Assembly: GCA_905220665.1 (NCBI GenBank)
Contig: CAJNAR010000014.1
Span: 289,434 to 353,433 of the forward strand
Length of the DNA: 64,000 nt
Reading direction: 5' to 3'
From: Albugo candida
Taxonomy: Eukaryota; Oomycota; Peronosporomycetes; Albuginales; Albuginaceae
Shown here: one piece after another, positions 22,563 through 34,240 of the stretch
Numbering within the stretch: the stretch's first letter is position 1
How the letters are laid out: the number at the start of each line of letters is the position of its first letter
Notes under the pieces: model-generated
Told to the model about the DNA's origin: nothing
The model's input: only the letters and a program-made list of their open reading frames with translations
Database searches by the model: none
Position numbers and translations under genes: made by a program

Positions 22563-24016
22563 CCCTTTCAATGTTCGTGTATAAAATTGAACCGATTTTT
22601 CGGAAGTATGTTTGGCTTTCTTCCACAGGAATACACAACACTCGCAGCCCTAGCTCACAAAATTCACAAGCTTATACGGGTAGATCGCAGGTCGTGTATG
22701 TATGGATACTTTGTCTTCCAAATCCAATCAAGTAATAAATTTTCGCTCTATAGCATTCCTTGACGAACAAGTCTTATGTATCCTATCGAATGTCAGTAAA
22801 TCATGATTGATCATGGATACATATGTAATCATTTGGCGTTGTGCAGACGGATGCTAAGCTTAAATGGTACAAGCTGGATAATAAATCGTGCTGTCAAGTC
22901 CCAAGTGTGACAAGCGTGGATTAGTATGAGGATATACTTTGAGTTCCGGGCTCTTATCTGCAATCCTAGTATATGAGAATGGAATAATGGTATGCGACTC
23001 AGTATGTTCCATTTCTACAGTATTAAAAGTAGAAAATGAGCTTTCTGACATTACGCCACCGAGATCCCGAACGGATTTAGGAATGAGTATGTGTCTAGGT
23101 ATTCAAGGATGTATGGGTGTGTGTTTTGAATGTCTTGGATACAATCGAAAAGTGTGTCTTATACACGAATTTACTATGTTGGAAAGCGAGATGTAAGCAT
23201 TTTGTTCGAATCAAACCTTCTTTCGATCATAGTCCTGCGGGAAGGTGATACAATACCATACTCAAGAAAAACTTGACGCATGAAGCTACTTTTATTGTAC
23301 CTTCTATCCTTCCTTTCAGCTATATGTGCTTGAGTCATAAAATCACATCAATGAATAAGCTGATTTCAAAAATAGTCAGCCATCAATCAATAGTATGTTG
23401 AACGCTCAGTTGGCGACATCGAGTCCGTGTGATTTGATTGTAGCTATCGTGATCTTCTACGATCTGGATCAATCAATTTATATGCTGTAGATATGCTGAA
23501 GAAGTAATTTATATTCGGCGCGAATATGTGCTCGCATTGCTTACACGCATGAATTCTCTTTATTCAAAGCCAAAATTCTCGACTGAGGATTGCTGTAAAT
23601 CAGCTAGGTGCTAAGCCGTCATAGCATCTCAGCTGTGCTAGAATATGCTATAGTTGACATTAGAACGTGAGTGAAGAGCTTTCAATTAGATCCAGTAAGG
23701 TAAACTCGAACTGAATTTTTCTCCAAACCGCTTGCAAAATCCGCTTTGCTGCGATTCTGGAAACGATGTCGGTGATGGGTTTTAGATTTGATGGGACACT
23801 ATTGATCTAATACAATTGATGTCGTTTATTTGCATTGCCTGCTTTAATAACAGGTATCACGAAAAACGGAACTACAAGGACCGGTTGCAAAAAATGAGAA
23901 CACTAAAAGATAAAAACTTGAAACGAGCGAATCTACCGAATTATGTTGTATGCACTGTCGATGCGTCTCTGGCTCCTATGAGATGACAATCAGGTTGTCA
24001 CGCTTTTGACGATTCT
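22563..24016. other. 1.4 kb without recognised gene
   Basis: Open frames such as 22939-23196 (plus) show no recognisable domain. No repeats within this window were matched to it. Confidence 0.3.
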
Positions 24017-24650
24017 ATCAAAAGATGGATTCATCACTACAGTAAGTGAACATACGAACACTACAAACAAGTTATTTAGACCATCTTGATGGATTCAAAT
24101 GCTAATTCATCTCAATAGTCGGGCTTCATGCTGGGTATTGGATTGATCGTTTTTTCACCTTCATTACTCTTATCTCGGCTGGAATGATCTTGCTACCAGT
24201 CGATATAGTTGGAGCCTTAATATTTGCACAGCTTGCCAAGTTGACACATGGACCAAGACCCGAGTTATTCACCAAAATGTCTATCTCGTTGAATTGTAAT
24301 TGGAACGAGTGTTGCATATGTACTTGGGGCTGCAGAACCATTACAATTAGCGCTGAATGTAATCATATGACCTTTCTTCTCTCTTTGCCGAAATTCCCAC
24401 TTTGTGCGAAGACCATGGATTCGTATTTGGTTTTAATGGACAAGGACCTATTGTTTTCTTGTGGTTTGTGGTCATTTTACCATCCATTCTTTGTAGATTG
24501 CTCGGATCATTTCGATTTGCTTCGTATTCCACGCTCCTCGAATAAGATGATTTGTAAACATAATTTGTATAGCCGTACGAGTGATCTCCTTTCGCAAGAT
24601 TACGCTGGTTTGATGGTTTGAGAATTCATAAGCTCCTTTGGCCTCTATTT
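24017..24650 (+). pseudogene. possible degenerate multi-pass membrane-protein gene
   Basis: Hydrophobic segments are readable in changing frames: NQVVTLLTILSKDGFITT (ending about 24037), then after a plausible intron (GTAAGT at 24038 to AATAG near 24119) SGFMLGIGLIVFSPSLLL (about 24120-24175), ITLISAGMILLPVDIVGALI (about 24165-24220), GTSVAYVLGAAEPLQLALNV (about 24305-24360) and GQGPIVFLWFVVILPSILCR (about 24440-24500). The alternation of hydrophobic spans and frame changes suggests a broken transporter-like gene, perhaps of the amino-acid permease type. The family is not identified; chance AT-rich hydrophobicity is a real alternative. Confidence 0.25.
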
Positions 24651-27600
24651 TTGCTGGGAGACGTCTAAGCAATCACCGAGTGGTCACTTATGTCTGGGAA
24701 CTTCTTTTCCAAGGCTCATGGGATGGGCTCTCGATGGTGGTTCCATGATAAATCACCATGGAATAACTAGTTGTTTTGCTACTAATATATTATACACAAG
24801 ATGTGAACGTCATGGTCAATGAAAACCGCATTTTCGGCAAGAAAACCAGTATCGATCTCGCCCGAGGAAATCTGGAGGCCCTGGCAGAGGTCCTAATGTA
24901 CCGTAGATGCGCGTTTATCAGCTTTACTTTATCTCGGTTAGATAGGAGAATAGAATATCTTGATTGTACCAAGTACTTTTTGGTTCTGGGAGGCTACATG
25001 CTTATCTTCAACCGACACGTTCCTTCGGTACTACCTTTTTGGTTGTACTGCAGGCTAGGCGGAGACAGTTCGGATAGGTGTCGTCACTTATCTATCAGCC
25101 GGAGATTAGAAAAGCTGCCTGGAGGTTTTTTGGGATTGAGATAAAAGTAATTCTCATGACTGAGGTTTTCGCGTATGGCTGGGTTGCGTGATGAACATTC
25201 AGGGTAATCTTTTTGGAAACATACTCGGCAATTATTGGACCATCTTCACCAATTCGGTTGGCACATAGATGTACGATTGTTTTTGTGCGGCCTGGAGATG
25301 TGTAGAATATATGCAGCATCGCTGTCATGTAGACATCAATATAACTAATACGAGGCTCACAACGATAGGTTGAGAAGAAGTACGGGATGCCTTTGAGTAT
25401 ATTTGTAGTGTACCGATCATTAGCGCATTCTAAACCCTTGTGAATTATTTTGATCGCTTCAATAATATTATCCGCTTAGCTTTATGAATATTGACCTTCA
25501 TTTACTTCTCCTTATAAGGTTCGAAAAATTTTGGATTGCTGAAGCCATCGACTCGTCTTGTATTTTTTCGTAACTCAAACATCAGCGGTTGTCGATTCAT
25601 CCCATATATAAGAAAATTGGCGGACTGTTTGCACGATTTGAGTACTAAGCCGTTTTATTTTTGCCTAAGATCTGGGCAATTACTTTTCGGAGTCATTTCT
25701 CTGTACGGGGGCCAATGTATGTAGGATAGTACCAGAAATATCAATTATACGTCGAAGCAAATTTGTGAAGTGCACGTCACATGCTCTACAGTACGTATAA
25801 TTGAGAGCCCGGTCCTGTCCTCGAATACATTTTCCGTGCTGTAATGCTGTGCGAGCGTGTTTCTATAGGAAGTTGTTTGCCCACTAGGCCAGTGCAATTT
25901 GCAATTTTGTATCCTAGAAAATATAAATAAGACTGTAGAATTTCCTTAGTGTTTCGCTGTTAAAGTCCGCCTTCAATATCTATGAATAAGAGCTGCTGTC
26001 CAAAACTTTGGATGTGTTGCTGAATAGTTTTGTTAAATGTCTTTAAAAATGATGTTGAGCTTCCCATGCATTTCGTATGTGGCGAAGTATCTGATTAATG
26101 ATGATTGCCATAACAATTTTGATTCGTCACACGGCAACGGGGTTTGATTATTCATAGAAATGGAATATCTTTAGACTTTTTCAGGCTGGATATTTTAAAC
26201 ATGTAGTTGGGTATAGATGAAGGGAGATGAATGAATTGATGTGTGTAATTTTGATATCACGGAAGGAACACACGCCAATTTTTTATCGAGTGCGTTCCTG
26301 CCCTATATATTCTCCTTTATACTCGTTGTTACCCACGAACTTTTTATGGGCCGAGTTGAAGGGTCTTGATCTATCTGATTAAACAAACAGTCGGCAATAT
26401 GTGCTTTGGGGACTCTAAGTCAAGTACATCATCACTGCAACCACTGAATTTTCTTACTAACCTATGCGAACAAAGGCACATATTGGCAAATCCTGTAAGT
26501 AAAAAAGAAGAACAGGACACAAGAACCGATCTTGATGCATTTTAGAAAATGATTGTTGCTGACGGTTGATACGCCTTCGACGAAGTGAGCAGAAAGAGAC
26601 GTCTTAGATCAAACATTATCGTACATGCCTCGCTAAAAGATATCGTGTTTGTATTCCAAATAGGTTCGCTTGCCCGTCATTGTTTCTGGTCAGGAGACTA
26701 TAGCATCGATTGGGGTATGATGAAACTATTCGAAGACGCAAACAGTTCTTGAAGTGGTTGGGAATACTCATGCAGTAAGTTATTTGCATGAGTGATAGCA
26801 AAAGAACTATAGTTGCAGCTTAGAGACTATATTGCATTGGCTTTTCCAATATATATGTCGGCTGTAATTCATTTTGGAAGGTGATAGAAGATTTACCGTG
26901 ATATTGCTTAGGGAGGAGACTCATCGCTATTCTAAAAAGTTGCCGGTTTGACTAACGAATTATATTCACTTTTCTCAATATAAGCGACTTCGTGGCTATG
27001 GCTCGCACAAGAATAATGACAAGTTCAACTAATGCGGTACTTCAGCTTACAGATAGTTGGGCTATTTTCGTCCTTTAAAACAACGATAATGCGATCAGAT
27101 CGCCTTAATTAGTAGAATGCACTGAATTTGGGAGCAGAAACGTCGTGCATCATATCACAATGTATATTCATTTCATTCGTGGATTATATAGAAGATGTTT
27201 TCTCCATAATCATTGATTCTTTATACAAAAGGACGTAAAAATATTTTTATGTTTCTCCATAACCATCAAGGTTTCAGAAGTCTAATAGTTTTGTGACACT
27301 TGTCATGCTCCGCACGAGAGGACAAAAGACAAATAAGATGTCTCGCACAAATGAAGAATATCTTCTACATCGAAAGAGAAATATTGTACGAATCAGAAAT
27401 ACTCACTCTGCCATTGGGTGCGTGAGAGCTTACTTGAACCACTCACCAAGTCCTTAGATATCATACATCATGAAGCAACGTCAGAACTAAGAATCTTAGA
27501 CACTCAGCTTCAGCTACTGGTAGAGATAGAGCATGAATCGGCCATCTTCGAAGGGATGAGGCGGAGCTACCAGCGTCTGAGTGGCATCAGATGATAGACT

Positions 27601-28129
27601 GTAGTCTAGATCTTCTGATACCTGTTCCAGGACGCAACGTACAAAGAACGGTTCCGAAAAATATGGCTTCATCAAGATATCTCAGAAACGCGTATTACCG
27701 ATATGCGAAGATGTACAACTATTTCTATACTTTCGGATCCTGTCAGTTCGATCTCGATCCTAATATTATTCATATAATCAGGTCGGCAATACATTGTTGA
27801 ATCAGGCACTGTGTGAGACGGTGAAATTCAAGCAATATTTCTTTATGTTACCACTCACCATATAATATGGCGGAGCTCTATCCATCATATATTCTATATA
27901 CATTCTCCCTACCGCTATTGACGAATATAGCGTGTGTTATTCTACCTTAAATCAAGACGGAATGATAGGATCCTTCCCGGATTTTGCCCTATGACTTGCA
28001 TTGCATACAGTACCACTCCTTTTTGACTAAAGCAATCATAACTTTGAATTTTCGACCAGCAATAAGCTATTTTGACAACTTGAGCGCTTTTCGTGGTATG
28101 CACCATTTCTTGTATGCAACTTTGGCGAC
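24651..28129. other. 3.5 kb without recognised gene
   Basis: Only short frames on both strands, with no motif that I recognise and no repeat shared with the rest of the window. It may hold old, unreadable insertions or regulatory DNA. Confidence 0.3.
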
Positions 28130-28300
28130 GGTAGTGTCACCATAAGGACGAACGCAATCATCTCGCAAAGCTGTTGGACCAATTCGCAAGAAAAGTATCA
28201 TTCGGTGATATTTTTCACAATGGAAGGTTTTTGCTGGGAGTAGGGCTCGTGTTAGTGCAAGTGCAACTCATACCACGGTTTTCGGATGGCTGGGTTTAGC
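28130..28300 (+). mobile_element. LINE fragment, 3' part, plus strand
   Basis: Matches LINE-A around 20520-20660. Here it reads AACGCAATCATCTCGCAAAG and then a Gly/Phe-rich tail with GTGCAAGTGCAACTCATACC. It is a highly diverged remnant. Confidence 0.55.
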
Positions 28301-28319
28301 CTCGCGTGGAGACCATCAA

Positions 28320-29015
28320 TCTGGAGGAACCAAACTTTCAAATAATTTAGTCGTTTCTTTCACATTAATTCTACATACAAGGAAGTCATGCGGAAAGACC
28401 TCTGGGAGTTAAGAATATGTATTGCTGTTTGTTGACAGTCCCCCTTGCGGTTTCCTGATCCCACAATAATACTAGACTGTGTCCAGCTTGAGGTACCGTG
28501 TTCACCATTCGGTCTCCACCACACTGAACCGAACAAAGCCTTCCAACAAGGACTTAAATAGGATTGCACTTCAACATCGATTTGTCGGTGCTACACCCGA
28601 AGCAATGATCGCAAGTCCTGAAAAGGTAGCCGAATAATTCTTGGTTCGCGTCTAATCCAGCACCTTTGGATGCTGAACGCACGCATCTTTGTCGTACCGA
28701 AAGTATGCACCATACGTGGTGTAGATGACGTAGAGGGCTGGAATCATCAGAGTGTGCTGAATTTGTTCCAAGCAAATGACGGTTCCGATCAACCTGGACG
28801 TCTAGAGCAATAGCAAATGCAATTTTTTTCTAAACGGAGACGATAGATTGCCCAAGTCGAGAATACTTCCATCTGTAGTTGTGCAATGTGTTCGCAGTCG
28901 AAATAGAGATGTTGCTTTGATTCCACTGCTACACAAGAAGGCTGAGGGCTTAACATAATGTCGAATTGAAGATTTTATCAAAAAGCAGTCAAGTAGCATC
29001 ATATTGGAGTAGTTG
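28320..29015 (-). mobile_element. LINE fragment, 3' part, minus strand
   Basis: In the minus direction it follows LINE-A from about 20095 onward. The zf-RVT region and the shadow peptide SDDSSPLRHLHHVWCILS correspond to SSDSSSTFRDLHHVMRTF of LINE-A. Later ASKGAGLDANQELFGYLF and CGCSTDKS-like pieces follow. It is placed tail-to-tail with the plus-strand fragment at 28130-28300. Confidence 0.55.
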
Positions 29016-29528
29016 CTTGCCATTGACTATGTGATAGAAAATGCTCCAATCCATCTGGCGCCACACTATGAGAGCTGGGTTTCCATAATAATATGTTCTC
29101 TCCCATTATATCGCTTTTCCATTCGGTGCTGCGCGGTGGTAATCATGTCCATCGATTTGTGTCGTCACAGAAAGTTTGAAATAGTTGTGATAATTCTATT
29201 AAAGCAGTTGTTTAATGCGGAGGAAGAATCGGCGAAGCTTTGGGCTGCGAGCTGCTATAATAACACAATGCATTGTAGCTTCTATCTACTCTTCCTTTTA
29301 CTGATCGAGTACGAATAGATTTAGCCTTGATCCTATCAGCACTTCAGCCGCAAATAGCGAGCATCAATACATACTTATCAGGTTTTACATAGCATTCATA
29401 GAGTTTTTGTTTGCATACTTATCGATCATAGCCTAGGGATTTGAAAAATTCCATGTCTAAATCTGGTAATGTAGATAACTTCAACAATATTACCCGCTCT
29501 AGTGTTTTGAATCTAAGCATGCGGTCGA
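29016..29528. other. stretch downstream of the INTS5-like gene
   Basis: No gene recognised. It should contain the 3' untranslated region and polyadenylation site of the minus-strand gene ending at 29529, but no distinctive signal was assigned. Confidence 0.3.
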
Positions 29529-32500
29529 TCAAAACCTTTCATATGGGACTTTAAATTCATCGGCATTCTTGTCCAAAGGACTGTCAATACAATAGAAAAG
29601 TGCATATTTCTTGCGAATCTTTTGAATATTCCCATTTAAAGCGCGACGAATGGGGACCAAGTAAATGCTTTGGTCAAGATCAGTCGTTCTTCTATCAGAA
29701 TGTGATTCCAATGGTGCGGCGAACGGGTCAGATGTCACCCACGTTGTTTTCGATAGATCACTAGACGTGCTTCCACAGGCTTTTAAATCTGATGGTGGAT
29801 GATTTGCAAGAAAGGTCCAGAAGCTTAACAAAATAGACCGAACATCCAATGAATTCAAGAGAGGTAGCAAATATTGTGTTTGTTGCATCATAGACGCTGG
29901 AAACCACTCCGTCCATCGAAAAATCTCAACAAGTTGGTATGTAAGGTGAAGTTGATAATATGGTTGCAAATATGGCGGAATCTCGCGCTGGACGGGTTCT
30001 GTTGTACCTTTTACAGAATTCCAGTACCCTATGAGTACTACCAGAGCAGACTTTAGCAACGGTAAAAGCTTTCGTGGTAATCCTAAATCAAGTTTTCGAC
30101 TTGTGGCAACTATAAGCCGAATAAGTGGAAGTGAGATAGGACAATGATGAAGCCATTGCTCCATCCGCACGTCGACGTTAAAATGGGAACGATTGGGAAG
30201 TATCTCTTTGTAGATATCATCACTTGGAATGCCACAACAGGGAAGAAACCGTTCCAACAGAGTATCAATAAGCTTCGTAACGTCACTTTCTAATCGAAAT
30301 TTTGACAGTCCGAAAACACCATTGCAAATATTACTTTGTAAAGTGTGTAGTGCTACCATCGCACATCGCTGAGCTACTAATAACTCTTTGATTGAGGCAT
30401 CTTCGTCTTGCATAACAGCCGCCACGGGTCTCGAAACGGGATACGAAGTGCATTTCGAGCTGATTGTACGCTCATAATCAACATTACTCATATCAACTGC
30501 TTCATCGTCTTTGTAAAAGGAAGGAAAACAGCAGGTAGAACTGGCGGAGAATACATGATTTATCCATAAATCTACATAAGCCGTGAATGCAGATGAACTG
30601 ATACCCTTTGTGATGTTCTCTGTTTGGAAAATACGCATTTGATAAGTTTGAATCAAACTTATTTGGCGTAAGGTTCTCTGTCGTAATCCTAAATCCTTGT
30701 TATCAATATTGAGCCATCCCAATTGACGCTTAAATGCGGTAAAAAGTCTGTAAATTCCACAATATCGTCGCGTAGGATTCTGAAATGACGGAATTGGCAG
30801 CTCCCGAAGAAGCTCAAGGCTAATTGTAACAACCTCGCGTTCATGTGAGCACGCAAAATCCAAGGCTTTCTCCCAAAACATACGTCCGCAGCAGTCCAGC
30901 CAATCGTCGGAATGTGTCCATAGTATCTGGAGATTGGGAGGAATTATAAAATCCTGATTATCGTGTTCTCTGATAGCATCGGATGATAAAGGGAGTTCTA
31001 CAAAGGGGCTTCGGTGGTTGAGTGAAATACGAATCAAACTAAACATTCGTCGCAATTTCCCCGGTGTTGATGTCGTTCTCAACGTAGTAAGAAGATACAC
31101 GAGGAAAGTATGATATTGTTGGGAACATTGCCACGCGAGGCGCTCTATGAAATCAGACCAACAAATTAGTTCCCAACGCAAAATCAGATACTCTTTTTGA
31201 TCGCTTTCTTGTGTTCGTTGTATCATCTCTGGGATTATTAATGGCGCAAAGGTGCTTCGTGTTTCAAATCCTGCATGTAGTATCTCCAGTCGAGTTAATT
31301 GTACAAGGATCTCGAATGCAAGTTTTCGACTTGATTTTCCTAGTGCTCCCAGCCAAAGTTGCCATACACTATCCCCTGAGACGTATCGATGTCTCGAATC
31401 CATCATCTTTTCGCACAAAAGAGATATTGATGGACGAAGATTGGAAAGTAAAGAAAAACTCTTTTTGGTCAAGCAAAGACTTTCTGATTTACAGCATTCG
31501 TCAGCGAGCCTGGTATGCAACGCTGCGACACATTGCGAGAGCTCTACATCGTGCTGATTGATGAGCTTGTCGAATAAATCAAGCAATTGTACACTTGAGC
31601 GTCGTAGGTGACTACTCTGGCAAATCCGTAATAGCTGCGAGCTAAGTGAGTCTTCAAATGCTAGCAAAGAGCTATCATTTTTGGATGTAGGCATCGTCAT
31701 GAGCTTGATATACATGGCTCTTATATCTTCCGCTGATAAAATCCACTCCATTTGACCATCAATGGCAGCAAGAATTCCAGGTGCCTCTAAAGAAACTGTG
31801 CCAAGCCTCAATAAAACATTACGCCACGATGTTTTTCCAGAGAATATAGATGAAAGGTCAGGCAGACTTCCAATAATTCGATTTACAAGTGTAGCAACTT
31901 CGAGAGGGTACTTTTGCGAAAAATACTGCAATAATGGGAGCAAAGTTGTCTTCTCTTTAAGGAAAACATTTTGTTCTGAAGTAATCGCTTGTTCGAGTAG
32001 AAATTGCAAAAGTAATGTAACATAGTTGTTTCCAAGAAACGCAAATATCCAACACCATCTCAAGTCATCCGTAACGATCTCGGGACTCCCATTGGTAGAG
32101 ACTGAAAGCATCCATTGCAGTAATTGTAGCAAAAATTCTGTTCTCATCTGAGTTGAGTAGCAGCATGAGCATAATCGATCTAGTATTGCCACCAATCGGC
32201 TATAAAGTGCGTGTTTTTTTACACAATTGATTGTATTGTCATAATCAATAACCTCTCCATTTTCGCTGGGACACATTACAATGTACTGCTGAATGCAATC
32301 TTGTGAATCCATCCAAGCGAGTAAGTCAGTGCACAAAGTGATAAAATCGTGCATCAGAGCTAGAGAATATTCGGATTTTTCGTACAGGAGTTGGATGTAC
32401 TCGTCAATGCCGAGCAATTTGGCTTCCATAGTAGCTTTTCGTTCTTACACCGACACGCAATTATTAAGTAACAGCTTATGCGTAATGGGGGAATTGGCAT

Positions 32501-33005
32501 ACCTTTATCGTATTTTTCTTTGATTTGCGCTGCAGTCAGTTGCTTCTGACGAGATGTTTTTGCCTTTTTGGATTTCTTTTGTGCCAGATTTAGCGTATAA
32601 CGGTTGTATGCAAAAACTTCATTCTCTAAGAGGAGATATGACTAACAAGCTTGATCAGAGCGTATTTTTCTTCCATGCTCCAATATATCTTACCTTTATG
32701 ATCTGATAGAAGTCATACTGTAGCTTATTGATAACTGGATCTGTTAAATCTCGTAGTGATAATTCCTGAAAGTCTGCAGGCTGAGGGCATTCCGATAAAA
32801 TACTTTGTTTTGTGACCAATTTATCGACGCGCCCCTCTTTCAATATATCTTGTACCATTGACTGAGCCCTATTTGGTAGATTAGAGTAATCATCGAGTGA
32901 ATTTGCATCGTTCGAAGAAAGAATAGAGGACATGGAGAAGTCTCCACGGCATGATTTGATATCCATGACTTCACTCATTGCGGAGTTAGTTTCTTGGTCT
33001 TCCAT
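29529..33005 (-). CDS. INTS5: Integrator complex subunit 5-like protein, three exons
   Basis: Exons on the minus strand: 33005-32694, 32623-32503 and 32443-29529, giving 3348 nt and 1115 residues. Joins: ...YQIIK to NEVFAYNRY (intron 70 bp, GTAAGA...AGAG) and ...EKYDK to ERKATM (intron 59 bp, GTATGC...TAAG). The protein is helical and Leu-rich throughout. By memory comparison, human INTS5 (about 1019 residues) shares the layout near WRNVLLRLGTVSLEAPGIL, the LPLIRLIVATSRKL to VLIGYW segment, LDVRSILLSFWTFLANHP about 110 residues from the end, and the PIRRALNGNIQKIRKKYALF tail. Integrator cleaves snRNA and paused Pol II transcripts in the nucleus; INTS5 is a scaffold of its core. The N-terminal 150 residues (acidic, then KKSKKAKTSRQK) are not recognised. 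The assignment is distant and unverified; the gene structure is well supported. Confidence 0.65.
32444..32502 (-). other. intron 2 of INTS5-like gene (59 bp)
   Basis: Minus-strand GTATGC...GTAAG. Splicing is needed: read-through leaves the frame of exon 3. Phase 1, restoring codon GAA. Confidence 0.8.
32624..32693 (-). other. intron 1 of INTS5-like gene (70 bp)
   Basis: Minus-strand GTAAGA...CTTAGAG. The second AG of TTAGAG must be used; using the first AG gives a stop after 11 codons. Phase 0. Confidence 0.75.
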
Positions 33006-33024
33006 ATCATACGCGAAACAATTA

Positions 33025-33066
33025 CCGGTATAATACCGGGAAGTGTAAAATTTTTGTAGTGATGCC
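33025..33066 (-). promoter_or_regulatory. possible core promoter or 5'UTR of INTS5-like gene
   Basis: A perfect 15-nt palindrome, CCGGTATAATACCGG, lies at 33025-33039, about 20 nt before the ATG. Slightly further upstream the minus strand reads GGCATCACTACAAAAATTTT, loosely like the oomycete initiator plus flanking region (TCA-type followed by an A/T-rich CA stretch). Both roles are guesses from position. Confidence 0.25.
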
Positions 33067-34231
33067 TAAACGTTGACACGATGTCGAAAGTCATACAATC
33101 ATACTTGCTTCAGTTTCAGAGAACGAAGTGTTGCGGCGAGAAGGCACTAGCCTAATATTTCGTTTATATATGCATTTCAATCATCAAAGGTCCAAAAGCT
33201 TACTGGTATTATTATTCCCACACTATACGCTGTCCACAATGAGTCATTTATCGCCTCTCGATGACTGTATGAGAATGAGGTACGACATATAACCGGTCAC
33301 GTTGCACAACTAGAGCAATAATCAAAAGCATGATATCCATTGTAAGCGATCATCCATTCACTACATTTGTGGAAGCGGCGAATCGCTATAAAGATTTCAG
33401 ATGAGATCTACGCTGCGCTCAGTAAAAGTAAGGTGGCATTCATGGTTAATCGAGATTGTGTCGAACCTAGCGACTTCTTTTTGGCATTAGGATAACTTGA
33501 AAATATCACGTGCATATTGTGGCGGGACAGCCGCCATTCGTCTTGCAGCGGTATTTGTATGGACAAAAAAGGATTCCCTCGAAGTGAATGAGGTTCCTAT
33601 AGACAATTCAAGATTAAACCTTGATTTTTGTGCTACACCAGCGAAGCTATGGCTGCCAGGACAATTCTAATGTTAAGTGAAGTGTGCAAACGACCCTCAA
33701 AAAAAGAGCAACACGTTGTGTAGCTCCTTTCAGGTATTTATGTAAATCGTATTTCGTCAATCTTCAAGTCCATCTTTTGGCACAACGTGTCGACCGGTGA
33801 ACATGATCGCAAAAATTGCAACCATTCGAAAGGTTGGTCAATATAGCGATCATATTCGAGCTATAAAGCTGAAAAAATGCGGATATCCATGGCAGCAAAA
33901 ATTTGACCTAATCCATTTCTATTCAAGAAAGTAAAATTACATCCGGTAATGAAGTCATCTATATAATATATGAGGCAACGCGCGCTGATAGAAGTACTCT
34001 TCCTTTTATACTTGTGCGCAAAACGATATTATATGCGTGTATATGGTCGCTTCATTAGCATCTGAAAATCTGGACTTCATACCGAGTATTCGTGAAGATG
34101 GAATTTTCTAGAGAGGTATTTATCAACAGTGAAGATATCCGTGCAATTGTGTGACGTACAATGGTAAATTTCAACGCTATTGCGCTAGTGGTCACTGTAA
34201 TCAGTTAAAGATAACTCTATTACTAGAACTT
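33067..34231. other. 1.2 kb without recognised gene
   Basis: Upstream intergenic DNA of the INTS5-like gene. No long frame and no repeat partner in the window were found. Confidence 0.35.
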
Positions 34232-34240
34232 AACTAACAA
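34232..34240 (+). repeat. MULE-2 target-site duplication, left
   Basis: AACTAACAA, matching AAATAACAA at 36577-36585 in 8 of 9 positions. A 9-bp duplication is characteristic of Mutator-like insertion. Confidence 0.65.

Noticed and set aside
24126..24341. Minus-strand frame with DILVNNSGLGP, like the NNAG motif of short-chain dehydrogenases
   Set aside because: No Rossmann glycine motif, no YxxxK site and no similar sequence around it; the opposite strand has more consistent hydrophobic segments. Probably chance.
32655..33005. Separate 116-residue gene upstream of the large frame
   Set aside because: Its last 12 codons are intron 1. Splicing at 32694/32623 and 32503/32443 links it in frame to the large exon, so it is exon 1 of the same gene.
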